Assembly: GCA_944392135.1 (NCBI GenBank)
Contig: CALXVQ010000001.1
Coordinates: 164,931 to 198,149 of the forward strand
Source of the DNA: an uncultured Rickettsiales bacterium
GTDB lineage: Bacteria; Pseudomonadota; Alphaproteobacteria; Rickettsiales; UBA1997
Length of the DNA stretch: 33,219 nucleotides
Reading direction: 5' to 3'
The translations under genes were made by a program, and so were the position numbers. Shown in pieces: positions 26,034 to 33,219 of the stretch. The notes beneath the pieces were generated by a model, which saw only the letters and a list, made by a program, of their open reading frames with translations, ran no database searches and was not told the DNA's origin. Position 1 is the stretch's first letter. Every line of letters begins with the position of its first letter.

Positions 26034-27098
26034 TTACTTATCTTTACTTTTTAATTGTCCACAAGCTGCCATAATATCGCCACCCCTTGATTTTCTAACT
26101 GGGGCAGGGTATCTAGCATCTGTTAAAATTTTAGCAAATTTATTTATTGTTTTTTCGTCAGATGGTTCTTTGAATATGCAACCTTTCCAAGGGTTGAAAG
26201 GTATTAAATTAAATTTTGCAGGAACTTTGTATTTTTTGACTAAACTTATTAATTTTAAAGCATCTTCTTCACTGTCGTTTAAGTCTTTAATCATTATGTA
26301 TTCAAAAGTAATTCTTCTGTCATTTGTTTTTTTAGCATATTCTCTGCAAGCTTCCATAAGTTCTTTAATCGTGTATTTTTCTGCTATTGGCATTATTTGT
26401 TTTCTCACTTCGTCATTTGATGCATGTAAAGAAATTGCAAGATTAATTTTTAAATCATTAGCAAGCTTTTTTATTTGTGGTACTAGTCCACAAGTTGAAA
26501 GTGTAATTCTTCTGTTTGAAAAAGCTATACCGTCTTGATCATTTATAATTTTTAAAGCTTTAACAATATTATCGTAATTTACTAATGGTTCACCCATACC
26601 CATTACAACAATATTAGAAATTAGCCGACCTTCACCAATTTTATTGTTTAAGTTGTTCCATTCTCCTAATTCATCTCTTGCAATTAAAACTTCGCTAACA
26701 ATTTCTTCTGCTGTCATATTTCTAACAAAACCATGATAACCTGTATTGCAAAATTTACAATTCATGGCACAGCCTATTTGTGAAGAAATGCATAAAGTTC
26801 CTCTGTCTTCTGCTGGAATATACACCATTTCAACTTTCTCACCATCTTGAAATTCAAGAAGCCATTTCTGTGTCCCATCTTTTGAAATTAAATGTGTATC
26901 AATTTTAGGTCTTGCTATTGAATAATTTTCAGCAAGTTTCTTTCTTAAATCTTTTGAAATATTATTCATATCATCAAAATTTTTTACTCCATGAAAATAT
27001 ACCCAAGTCCATATTTGCTTTGCTCTATATTTTTCAACACCTAAACTTTGCAACTCTGTTGCCAATTCTTCTTGTGTAAGTCCTATGAGTGATGTCAT
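26034..27098 (-). CDS. rlmN: 23S rRNA A2503 / tRNA A37 C2-methyltransferase RlmN
   Basis: Radical SAM methyltransferase that methylates C2 of A2503 in 23S rRNA and A37 in some tRNAs. The CxxxCxxC is CAMNCKFC (Cys110, 114, 117), preceded by TLCISSQIG. Family blocks GMGEPLVNYDN, SNRRITLSTCGLVP and NLAISLHASNDEVR are present, and the conserved C-terminal Cys that forms the enzyme-substrate adduct is in GGDIMAACGQL. Length, 354, is typical. The start overlaps the end of the DNA methyltransferase gene by 4 bases, so rlmN is read from a message that includes the restriction-modification genes and perhaps proS. Confidence 0.96.
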   Translation of the reverse strand: MTSLIGLTQEELATELQSLGVEKYRAKQIWTWVYFHGVKNFDDMNNISKDLRKKLAENYSIARPKIDTHLISKDGTQKWLLEFQDGEKVEMVYIPAEDRGTLCISSQIGCAMNCKFCNTGYHGFVRNMTAEEIVSEVLIARDELGEWNNLNNKIGEGRLISNIVVMGMGEPLVNYDNIVKALKIINDQDGIAFSNRRITLSTCGLVPQIKKLANDLKINLAISLHASNDEVRKQIMPIAEKYTIKELMEACREYAKKTNDRRITFEYIMIKDLNDSEEDALKLISLVKKYKVPAKFNLIPFNPWKGCIFKEPSDEKTINKFAKILTDARYPAPVRKSRGGDIMAACGQLKSKDK

Positions 27099-28006
27099 TT
27101 GCTAAGTATTTGTTTATTAGTAATATTAAATAAATCAATTATATTATCATTATTATTTTTATTTTTTAAAATAATTCTTTTTTCTTTATCATGATGATTA
27201 TATATACCCTTGGCTTTTCTTTGTTTAAAAGTTTCTTTAACGAAATGTTTTTTTATTTCTTCTGTAAAAATATTTTCTTCTTGTTTATAATTTTTTAATC
27301 TTTCATTAGCTACTTTTATATAATCTTTGGATATATCTATACCAATATAATTATGTCCCAAGAATTTACTTGCAACAAGAGTGGTTCCGCTACCACTATA
27401 TGGATCTATTACTATTTTTTCTTTTGTATCACTTAATATAGAATAAATACATCTTAAAGGTAATTGTAATGGAAATGGGGCGGGATGTTTTATTTTTTGT
27501 TCTGGCGAAAATCTCCATATAGATGTCATTAAAGCATGTTTAGATTCTAATTCCTTTCCTATAAAATTATTATTTATAGGTTTATATAACCAATAAATTC
27601 TTTCTTCAACCTGCCAAAATCTCCAACCTCTAATATTTGCTGCAATTCCTCTATCCCAAATAATTTCTTGTTTAATAGACCAATTGGTTTTTAATAACCA
27701 TTCCATTGGATGAATCATTTTTCCTTTATCCCATCTTAATTTATGATTATAAAAAAAACTACCACCAGGTTTTATTATTCTATATAACTCATTTAATACT
27801 TCTATTTGTTCAGTTTGATACATGTTCTCATCTTTTTTATCAGAAGCTATATCATATTCAATATTTTTTACAAGCCAACCCTTTTGTTTTTCACCTTTAT
27901 TATATGGTGGGGATGTTACCCCAATATCAATAAAATCAGATGGAAATTTTTTTAATTCTTCCAAAGTATCTCCATTTATGATAGAATTTAAAAAGCTATT
28001 TTGCAT
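27095..28006 (-). CDS. Type II DNA methyltransferase (N4-C or N6-A, beta-type order)
   Basis: 303-residue SAM-dependent DNA amino-methyltransferase. Motif IV is TSPPYN at residues 31-36 and motif I is DPYSGSGTT at 201-209 followed by GHNYIGIDI, so motif IV precedes the variable target-recognition region and motif I follows: the beta arrangement. TSPPY is common in N4-cytosine enzymes but is also found in N6-adenine enzymes, so the modified base is open. The region between (residues ~95-180, rich in Trp) would recognise the DNA site. It overlaps the probable endonuclease gene by 11 bases upstream and rlmN by 4 bases downstream. The pair makes a compact restriction-modification module. Confidence 0.9.
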   Translation of the reverse strand: MQNSFLNSIINGDTLEELKKFPSDFIDIGVTSPPYNKGEKQKGWLVKNIEYDIASDKKDENMYQTEQIEVLNELYRIIKPGGSFFYNHKLRWDKGKMIHPMEWLLKTNWSIKQEIIWDRGIAANIRGWRFWQVEERIYWLYKPINNNFIGKELESKHALMTSIWRFSPEQKIKHPAPFPLQLPLRCIYSILSDTKEKIVIDPYSGSGTTLVASKFLGHNYIGIDISKDYIKVANERLKNYKQEENIFTEEIKKHFVKETFKQRKAKGIYNHHDKEKRIILKNKNNNDNIIDLFNITNKQILSK

Positions 28007-28691
28007 ATTTTATTAATTCCTTATAAAAATTTCCATTAAAAAATTCAATATATTTCTCTAATTCTTCTTTACTTAGAATAAAATTAATTTTAAAATTATT
28101 TGAAAAAATAAAATCTTTAAAATCAAAATTAGCTGATCTCAAAAAAGTTCCACTTTTTCTTACTTTATTTGGAAAAGCTTTTTCTAGTTGAGATTTTAGT
28201 TTTTTTACAAAATCTTTATTTTTAAATGGAAATTCAAAAATATAAATCAATTTTCCATCTATAAAACCACTAATTAACATATTTAAGTTTGATTCTAAAT
28301 CTTTATTAAATCTTTCCCAGGTGTAATCAGTAAAATTTCCACCAGCATTCAATCTTTGTATAGATTTTTTTTCCCCATTTTTATATTTTTCTAAATCAAG
28401 TCTATCTATATTTTTTGGTTTTACTTCACAATATTCACAATCTATACTAGAAATTGTTGATTGTCTATATCCATTATATCCAATTTTTGATTCATGATGC
28501 ATATAACCAGAAATGGTTGTGGTAATAAATTCTCTTATAGTTGAAGAATTTTTATCATTTATATATGTAGTTAATAAATCATTAAATATTGCAATTAAAT
28601 TATCTTTAGATTTATCTAATAAAAAACTATTAAGTTCTTTATGTGAACCAATAGAGTATATTTTTATTGCTTCTTGTAAATCTTTATTCAT
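27996..28691 (-). CDS. Probable type II restriction endonuclease
   Basis: 231-residue protein with no family I can name, but its position (overlapping a DNA methyltransferase by 11 bases on the same strand) and a PD-(D/E)xK-like motif argue for the cognate restriction enzyme: Glu67 in HHESKIG, Asp84 in SSIDCEYC, and Glu89-Val-Lys91, with hydrophobic residues before the Asp as in such cores. The rest is helical and Lys-rich, with no membrane segment. Recognition site cannot be inferred. It lies 21 bases after the proS stop and is read before the methyltransferase, with no separate controller gene in view. Alternative: another accessory protein of the module. Confidence 0.65.
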   Translation of the reverse strand: MNKDLQEAIKIYSIGSHKELNSFLLDKSKDNLIAIFNDLLTTYINDKNSSTIREFITTTISGYMHHESKIGYNGYRQSTISSIDCEYCEVKPKNIDRLDLEKYKNGEKKSIQRLNAGGNFTDYTWERFNKDLESNLNMLISGFIDGKLIYIFEFPFKNKDFVKKLKSQLEKAFPNKVRKSGTFLRSANFDFKDFIFSNNFKINFILSKEELEKYIEFFNGNFYKELIKYAK

Positions 28692-28712
28692 ACAATACCT
28701 ACATTTTGATAA

Positions 28713-30131
28713 TTAATAACTCTTTGCAATAATAACTCTATCACTTTCATCAAAAGGGATACATCTAAAACTTAAACTATATTTTTTCATAACTTTTTCT
28801 AAATCTTTGTTGCCAAAGAATTTATACGGAAGGTTGAAGAATTTTACTTCTTTTTCTGCAAGTTTGTCTAACTCTTCTATTGTTTCAATTTTAATAGTTT
28901 TTTGTTTTAAATTTTCTTTTGTTCTTTCTAATAAAGTTTCTTGTATGTTGTCTAAAATGTTTTGATAATTTTTTATAAATTCGTCAAAACTTAAAGAATT
29001 TTTTTCCATTATTTTGTCTCTTCTTGCAAAGAAAATTGAATTGTTTTCTAAATCTCTTTCGCCAATTTCAAGTCTTAATGGAGCACCTTTTCTAACCCAA
29101 TTCCATTTTTTGTTTTGTGGTGTATCATAATCATCATCAATTAAAACTCTGCAATTTAAAGAGTCTTTTATTTTGTTGCAATAATTCATAACTAAATCTT
29201 TTTTATCTTCGTTATGAATTACTGGAATAATGACAACTTGATATGGAGCAATTTTTGGTGGTAAAACAAGGCCGTCATCATCGCTATGACTCATTATTAA
29301 AGCTCCAATACTTCTTGTGGAAAGTCCCCATGAAGAAGTCCAAGCATATTGTTCTTGTTGATTTTCATTTGTAAATTTAATATTGCTTGCCATAGCAAAA
29401 TTTTGTCCTAAATTGTGTGATGTACAAGATTGTAAAGCTTTGCCATCTTGCATCATACTTTCAATAGTATAAGTTTTTTCAGCACCGGCAAACTTTTCAT
29501 CTTCTGTTTTTTGTCCACAAATACCATGTATAGCTAAATAATTTTCAAAAATATCATTGTAAACATCTAACATTTGTCTAGCATTGTCATCAGCATCTTT
29601 TTGAGTAGCAAAAACACAATGTCCTTCTTGCCAAAAAAATTCGCTTGTTCTTAAAAAAATTCGTGGTCTCATTTCCCATCTAAAAACATTTGCCCATTGA
29701 TTGATTTTGAAAGGTAAATCTCTATATGATTTTATCCATTTTGAAAAGCTTTCACCAATAATTGTTTCAGAAGTTGGTCTTAAAATATATGGTTTTTCAA
29801 GTTTGCCATCTGGTATTAATTCACCATCTTTCTCGATTAATCTATGATGTGTGATAACAACACATTCTTTTGCAAAACCGCTAACATGTTCAGCTTCTCT
29901 TTCCATTAATTCAACGGGTATTAGGGCAGGGAAGCAAGCATTTTGAACTCCTTTTTCTTTAATTTTTTTATCTAAAATATCTTTAATATTTTCCCATATT
30001 GCATATCCATATGGTTTAATAACCATTGCACCCCTTGTTGTAGCATTTTCAGCTAAATCAGCTTTTGCAACAACTTCTTGGTACCATTCAGGAAAATTCT
30101 CTTCTCTTGTTATATTTAATGCATGCTTCAT
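28713..30131 (-). CDS. proS: Prolyl-tRNA synthetase, archaeal/eukaryotic type (ProS type 3)
   Basis: Charges tRNA-Pro. The 472-residue length and the class II motifs match the eukaryotic/archaeal-like ProRS: TTRGAMVIKPYGYAIWENI, FPALIPVELMEREAEHVSGFAKE, LRPTSETIIGESFSKWIKSYRDLPFKINQWANVFRWE split across motif 2, then RTSEFFWQEGH and GLSTRSIGALIMSHSDDDGLVLPP (motif 3). The bacterial-type editing domain between motifs 2 and 3 is absent. The anticodon domain (YQVVIIPV...) and a C-terminal extension follow. Most alphaproteobacteria I know have the short bacterial form, so this copy was probably acquired laterally. It appears to head a minus-strand run into the restriction-modification genes and rlmN. 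Confidence 0.94.
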   Translation of the reverse strand: MKHALNITREENFPEWYQEVVAKADLAENATTRGAMVIKPYGYAIWENIKDILDKKIKEKGVQNACFPALIPVELMEREAEHVSGFAKECVVITHHRLIEKDGELIPDGKLEKPYILRPTSETIIGESFSKWIKSYRDLPFKINQWANVFRWEMRPRIFLRTSEFFWQEGHCVFATQKDADDNARQMLDVYNDIFENYLAIHGICGQKTEDEKFAGAEKTYTIESMMQDGKALQSCTSHNLGQNFAMASNIKFTNENQQEQYAWTSSWGLSTRSIGALIMSHSDDDGLVLPPKIAPYQVVIIPVIHNEDKKDLVMNYCNKIKDSLNCRVLIDDDYDTPQNKKWNWVRKGAPLRLEIGERDLENNSIFFARRDKIMEKNSLSFDEFIKNYQNILDNIQETLLERTKENLKQKTIKIETIEELDKLAEKEVKFFNLPYKFFGNKDLEKVMKKYSLSFRCIPFDESDRVIIAKSY

Positions 30132-30210
30132 TTTATTTATAAAAATTTATTCATAACATTAGAGTATTAAGTATATTTTATTTATCAAGATAATTTTAAT
30201 ATTAAAGTAG

Positions 30211-30238
30211 TTGATTTTATTTTTTTATTTAATATTAT
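30211..30238 (+). promoter_or_regulatory. Candidate promoter of the envelope operon
   Basis: TTGATT (30211-30216), 16-base spacer, TATTAT (30233-30238), 28 bases before the lipoprotein ATG. It lies in the 135-base divergent gap between proS and the lipoprotein gene. Moderate match only. Confidence 0.35.
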
Positions 30239-30266
30239 TGTTTTAAGTAAAATTAACTAAAATAAT

Positions 30267-30815
30267 ATGAAAAAAGTTTTATTTTTAACTTTACCTATGC
30301 TTTTAACAGCTTGTTTTTCAAAGTATACTCCTGATTATACAATTATAGATGCATCACAAGAAGATAAACCTGAATGGGTTGAAAATCTAAAAAAATATGA
30401 AAAAAGCAAAAATACAAATACGGAAGAATATAAATATTTTGTATCAAATGCTGAAAGTATTAATAAATTATTATGTGAACAATCGGCTATTGCTAACACA
30501 AATAGATCAATTTCGGCAGAAATTAGTAATGAAATAATTAGTACTTTTACAAGCAATACAGAAGCAGAAGAAACCAATGATTTATTAATTGCAGATAGCA
30601 AAAAGCAAGAATTAACAAGTAAAGTTAGAAATAAATTATCAGGTGTTGAACTTGAAGAAAGTTATTGGGAAAAAAGAAAATATAGTTATGAACTTGGAGC
30701 TGATAAAGAAAAACTTGTATATGTATGCTATCAATTAGCAAAAGTAAAAAAAGATAGACATGACAAGATTGTTAATGAAATGCTTAATAAACAGTTATTA
30801 GAAATTAAAAAATAA
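30267..30815 (+). CDS. Outer-membrane lipoprotein, LPP20-like
   Basis: 182 residues with a lipoprotein signal peptide: MKKVLFLTLPMLLTAC, lipobox LTAC with Cys16 as the acylated residue. The mature part begins with a PEWVENLKKYE segment and later shows KVRNKLSGVELEESYWEKRKYSYELG...LVYVCYQLAKVKK. The same layout (P-x-W-V near the start, then N-K-L-x-G-V-E and an aromatic strand) is found in the next gene, so both appear to carry an LPP20-type domain, a fold found in small envelope lipoproteins of several Gram-negative groups. First gene of a three-gene operon; the next starts 5 bases on. Function unknown. Confidence 0.72.
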   Translation: MKKVLFLTLPMLLTACFSKYTPDYTIIDASQEDKPEWVENLKKYEKSKNTNTEEYKYFVSNAESINKLLCEQSAIANTNRSISAEISNEIISTFTSNTEAEETNDLLIADSKKQELTSKVRNKLSGVELEESYWEKRKYSYELGADKEKLVYVCYQLAKVKKDRHDKIVNEMLNKQLLEIKK

Positions 30816-30820
30816 TTAAT

Positions 30821-31747
30821 ATGAAAAAAATAATTAAAGTTTGTTTTGTTTTTATTTTGTGTGGTAAGGCTTTTGCACTTGATAACTTGCCGGATTGGGT
30901 AAGAGATGTAAACACTACTTGTCCTAAAAATAAGATATGTGTTGTTGGAAGTGGCGATACATTAGAATTAGCACAAGCTAATGCTAGAAAAAATATATCA
31001 AAATATTTTGAAACAAAAATAGATGCAAAATTTATTTCAAGTATTTCAAGTGATGAAAATAATGTAGAACAATACTCTAGTAGCGAAGTACAAGAGACTA
31101 CACAAAATAAATTAAAAGGTGTTGAAATTACTAAAACTTATTTTGATGGAAGTGAATTTTATGCATTAGCTACATTAGATAAAATTTTAGTTATTAAGGA
31201 TATAAAAAATAATATTGATAAAATTGATTCTCAAATGGAAATTTTGATGAATAAGGCTAATTGCAATGTAAGCCAACTTGAAGAACTTTATAAAGCTAGA
31301 GAAGAATTAAATAATCAATATTTATTATTATCTGGCGGTATTATTCCAGAAAAAATATCATATAAACAAATACTAGATAAAAAAAATCAAAATACAGAAT
31401 TAAGTTTTTATATAGAAACTAATACCGATTTTGAAAAAGAAATTGGAAATTTTTTAAGTAATTTATTAATAAGTAATGGTTTTTCTGTTGCTAATAATGA
31501 AAAAATGGCCGATAGAATAATTAATATAGATATAACAAAACAAAATATAAAAATTAATGTAAAAGGTTTTATAAAAGAAGAATATTTTATAAATATAAAA
31601 AATATTGATACTCAAAATTATTATACAAAGGCAATTGTATATGATGAATTTATTGAAACTGGTAGGAGTGAGTCTCAAATACAAGATATCATGAAAGCAA
31701 AAATACAATATTTTATAGATCAAAATTTAAACAAAATATTAGAATAG
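30821..31747 (+). CDS. Secreted LPP20-domain protein
   Basis: 308 residues with a cleavable signal peptide (VCFVFILCGKAFA, cleavage near residue 19) and no lipobox Cys. The mature start DNLPDWVRDV parallels the PEWVENL of the upstream lipoprotein. The LPP20-type part follows: ICVVGSGDTLELAQANARKNISKYFETKI, then QNKLKGVEITKTYFDGSEFYALATLDK. Residues ~145-170 look coiled-coil-like (SQLEELYKAREELNNQYLLL), and the last ~130 residues form a mixed alpha/beta part (FLSNLLISNGFSVANNEKMADRIINIDI) reminiscent of domains in LPS- or flagellum-associated lipoproteins. Periplasmic or outer-membrane-associated. It sits between the lipoprotein and a membrane-anchored protein and probably works with both. No flagellar gene is seen here. 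Confidence 0.7.
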   Translation: MKKIIKVCFVFILCGKAFALDNLPDWVRDVNTTCPKNKICVVGSGDTLELAQANARKNISKYFETKIDAKFISSISSDENNVEQYSSSEVQETTQNKLKGVEITKTYFDGSEFYALATLDKILVIKDIKNNIDKIDSQMEILMNKANCNVSQLEELYKAREELNNQYLLLSGGIIPEKISYKQILDKKNQNTELSFYIETNTDFEKEIGNFLSNLLISNGFSVANNEKMADRIINIDITKQNIKINVKGFIKEEYFINIKNIDTQNYYTKAIVYDEFIETGRSESQIQDIMKAKIQYFIDQNLNKILE

Positions 31748-31755
31748 GGTTATAA

Positions 31756-32217
31756 GTGAAAAGATTATTTTTATTAGGTATTGTTCTTTTATTTGTCTTA
31801 ATAATATTTATTATTTTAATTTTATTAAGATTATTATTTTACTTTATATTTAGTGTATTAATCAAAATAAATAATTTTAAGTATAATATTAAAAATAAAC
31901 AAAATAAAAATAATATAGAGCCACATGATGATTTATTAAGGGATAAAGAAAAAGAAAATAAAGATATCTTTGAAAATGTTGAAAAAATTGGTGGAAGCAT
32001 AGAAGAACCACACATAAAATATGACAATCAAGAAAGAATAGTCGGTATTGCAAAACCAGTTGGTTATTGGACTTCTTTGATTTTAGGTGATAAACTTTCT
32101 GAAATATTATTAAAAAATCAAGCATTAAGTGAAGGCAAAAATAATTTTTGGGTTAATCTAATCAAACTAAAAAGAGATTCAAATGTAAATAAAGATAATT
32201 CGCAATTAATGAAATAA
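31756..32217 (+). CDS. Membrane-anchored protein of the LPP20 operon
   Basis: 153 residues from GTG 31756, eight bases after the upstream stop. Residues ~4-37 are strongly hydrophobic (LFLLGIVLLFVLIIFIILIL and a second stretch LLFYFIFSVLI), long enough for one extended or two short membrane spans. The rest is hydrophilic with a Lys/Asn-rich linker (37-60), an acidic part, and a more ordered segment near 95-135 (IAKPVGYWTSLILGDKLSEILLKNQ). I recognise no family. As last gene of the envelope operon it could link the two LPP20-like proteins to the inner membrane. Confidence 0.65.
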   Translation: MKRLFLLGIVLLFVLIIFIILILLRLLFYFIFSVLIKINNFKYNIKNKQNKNNIEPHDDLLRDKEKENKDIFENVEKIGGSIEEPHIKYDNQERIVGIAKPVGYWTSLILGDKLSEILLKNQALSEGKNNFWVNLIKLKRDSNVNKDNSQLMK

Positions 32218-32387
32218 TTTTTTATATAATATTTTTATAACAATTTTAAATTGAATTATATTAGAGACTTGTTTTTTAAAAAATTATACCTACATAATAT
32301 AATGTCATATATTTTTTGATTAATATACATTAAGATGTTAAACTTAAAATTGTGTATACTTCGAGGTGTATTTTTAATAAAAAATAA

Positions 32388-32416
32388 TTGACTTTGTAAA
32401 ATGATAATTATATAAT
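32388..32416 (+). promoter_or_regulatory. Near-consensus sigma70 promoter
   Basis: TTGACT (32388-32393), 17-base spacer, TATAAT (32411-32416): the best promoter in the window. Transcription would start near 32423, about 220 bases before the XRE ATG. It may drive the XRE gene with a long leader or a separate short RNA ending at the hairpin at 32508-32534. Confidence 0.65.
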
Positions 32417-32507
32417 TTTAAGATGGAAAAGGAGGTTAAACAAACAATTTATAATATTATTATATAAAGTCATTAAGTTTTTTAATTATAATTATTTCAA
32501 ACTACTA

Positions 32508-32534
32508 ACAATAATGAGATAAACTTATTATTGT
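32508..32534 (+). terminator. Hairpin in the XRE leader (possible early terminator)
   Basis: Stem ACAATAATGAG/CTTATTATTGT, 11 pairs with one G-U, loop ATAAA, followed by ATTATTATTTT. It could end a ~115-base RNA started at the promoter at 32388, or simply shape the XRE leader. All-AT stems are frequent by chance here, so confidence is low. Confidence 0.4.
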
Positions 32535-32642
32535 ATTATTATTTTAACAACAACAATTTTTATGTAGGAAATTTTCTACTTGTAGGTGAAATATTTATAT
32601 TTTAACTTTTTAATTAACAATTAACAATTTATAGGAGAAAAA

Positions 32643-33065
32643 ATGTCTAGCAATCCAGTAGATGTATATGTTGGAACAAGATTGAAAATTAGAAGACTTG
32701 AACTTGGTTATAGTCAAAATAAAATTGGTGAAATGACAGGAATTACATTTCAACAAGTACAAAAATACGAAAAAGGCTTAAACAGAATTGGTTCAAGTAG
32801 GCTTTATGAATTTGCTAAAATTTTAAAGGTGCCAGTTAGTTATTTCTTTGAACAATATGAATTAACTTTTGGCAATAATGGTATTTTATCTGATAACAAA
32901 GCATCTTTTGATGACAACAAAGATATTTCGGAAAAAGAAATATTAACATTAATCAAAAATTTTACAGCAATCAAAGATCCTAGTATTAGAAAAAGTATCA
33001 TTACTTTAACAAAAACTCTTAGCAAAAAAGAAGAAGATGATGGTGAAGTATTAGAAAAGAAGTAA
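32643..33065 (+). CDS. XRE-family transcription regulator
   Basis: 140 residues. The N-terminal Cro/C1-type helix-turn-helix covers about residues 8-65 (VGTRLKIRRLELGYSQNKIGEMTG, then ITFQQVQKYEKGLNRIGSSRLYEFAKIL), followed by VPVSYFFEQYE. This short regulator with ITFQQVQKYEKG is a type common in Alphaproteobacteria, often in several copies. The C-terminal ~65 residues are charged and include a helix (EKEILTLIKNFTAIKDPSIRKSIITLTKTLSKK). A strong AGGAG lies six bases before the ATG. The 220-base leader with palindromes suggests autoregulation, but no operator is proven. Target genes unknown. Confidence 0.9.
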   Translation: MSSNPVDVYVGTRLKIRRLELGYSQNKIGEMTGITFQQVQKYEKGLNRIGSSRLYEFAKILKVPVSYFFEQYELTFGNNGILSDNKASFDDNKDISEKEILTLIKNFTAIKDPSIRKSIITLTKTLSKKEEDDGEVLEKK

Positions 33066-33113
33066 TTTGTCTTTATTTGCAAAATAATTATAATTTATAT
33101 AATAAATATGAAT

Positions 33114-33141
33114 AATAAGTCCTTGATTATAAGGACTTATT
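33114..33141 (+). terminator. Terminator of the XRE gene
   Basis: Perfect 11-bp stem AATAAGTCCTT/AAGGACTTATT with a 6-base loop, 48 bases after the XRE stop, with only a weak T-rich tail. Confidence 0.65.
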
Positions 33142-33153
33142 ATTGTAATCTAA

Positions 33154-33176
33154 AACCCCCAGTTAGACTGGGGGTT
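33154..33176. other. GC-rich perfect hairpin at the right edge
   Basis: AACCCCCAGT/ACTGGGGGTT, 10-bp stem with a TAG loop, unusually GC-rich for this genome. Read on the minus strand it is followed by TTTTAGATT, so it could terminate a gene entering from the right. Short GC-rich hairpins of this kind also mark IS200/IS605-type ends. The 43 bases after it are too few to decide. Confidence 0.5.
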
Positions 33177-33219
33177 CAGTTTAGCTTTAGCGATGAAACA
33201 TTATGACATAGTCGCATTC

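Larger units (their letters stand above)
32218..32642. other. 425-base gene-free leader upstream of the XRE gene
   Basis: No gene of ordinary size. The left ~165 bases are AT-rich with nothing clear. From 32388 there is a near-consensus promoter, then an isolated AAGGAGG (32429-32435) with no usable AUG in position behind it, a hairpin at 32508-32534, and an imperfect palindrome GTAGGAAATTTTCTAC at about 32564-32579 just before the XRE ribosome site. Confidence 0.7.

Noticed and set aside
32218..32642. tRNA, 4.5S or other known stable RNA in the leader
   Set aside because: No cloverleaf, T-loop or SRP-type conserved sequence can be seen; the region is almost all A and T.

Overview
This is a very AT-rich, gene-dense stretch of bacterial chromosome with a proteobacterial core gene set: cytidylate kinase, EF-G, topoisomerase I, RlmN, TruB, MtaB, TsaE and peptidoglycan enzymes. 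The short XRE regulator at the right end resembles a type common in Alphaproteobacteria, and the HAD-IIA pair fits a family I associate with that class. HydE and HydF, the maturases of [FeFe]-hydrogenase, point to an anaerobic, H2-handling lifestyle. Together these suggest a low-GC, anaerobic, probably host- or gut-associated alphaproteobacterium. That placement is inference: there is no rRNA or other decisive marker here.

Layout. 1-754 (+) is the end of an MBOAT O-acyltransferase. 755-3541 (-) is an overlapping trio: an ankyrin-repeat protein, a zeta-toxin-like P-loop kinase lacking key residues, and tsaE. 3629-4190 has no gene but holds a GC-richer cluster of palindromic repeats. 4191-7820 (-) holds cmk, a pseudopilin and fusA. 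8022-12195 (+) holds xthA, a GH103 lytic transglycosylase, hydE and hydF. 12220-15496 (-) is a tight run of a TPR membrane protein, a DUF2628-like protein, truB and mtaB; the MtaB carries a strongly Cys/His-rich insertion. 15554-18411 (+) holds a HIT protein, a D,D-carboxypeptidase and an AMIN/amidase. 18408-19625 (-) is an AlbA_2-domain protein. 19761-21292 (+) is one hydrophilic gene broken by a one-base frameshift at a T7 tract. 21374-30131 (-) holds topA, two tandem HAD-IIA proteins, rlmN, a DNA methyltransferase with a probable restriction endonuclease, and an archaeal/eukaryotic-type proS. 30267-32217 (+) is a three-gene envelope operon with two LPP20-like proteins. 32643-33065 (+) is an XRE regulator behind a long leader with a consensus promoter.

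How the genes work together. Most entries are housekeeping genes: tRNA and rRNA modification (tsaE, mtaB, truB, rlmN), translation (fusA, proS), DNA topology and repair (topA, xthA), and wall remodelling (transglycosylase, carboxypeptidase, amidase). TsaE and MtaB act on the same nucleotide, A37 of ANN-decoding tRNAs: t6A formation and then its methylthiolation. Accessory content sits in small insertions: the ankyrin/kinase pair, the repeat cluster, the restriction-modification pair inside the proS-rlmN run, and the frameshifted gene. The strongest leads are the MtaB insertion, the frameshifted gene, the degenerate zeta-like kinase paired with an ankyrin protein, and the covarying palindromes. 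I found no tRNA, rRNA, CRISPR array or intact insertion sequence.
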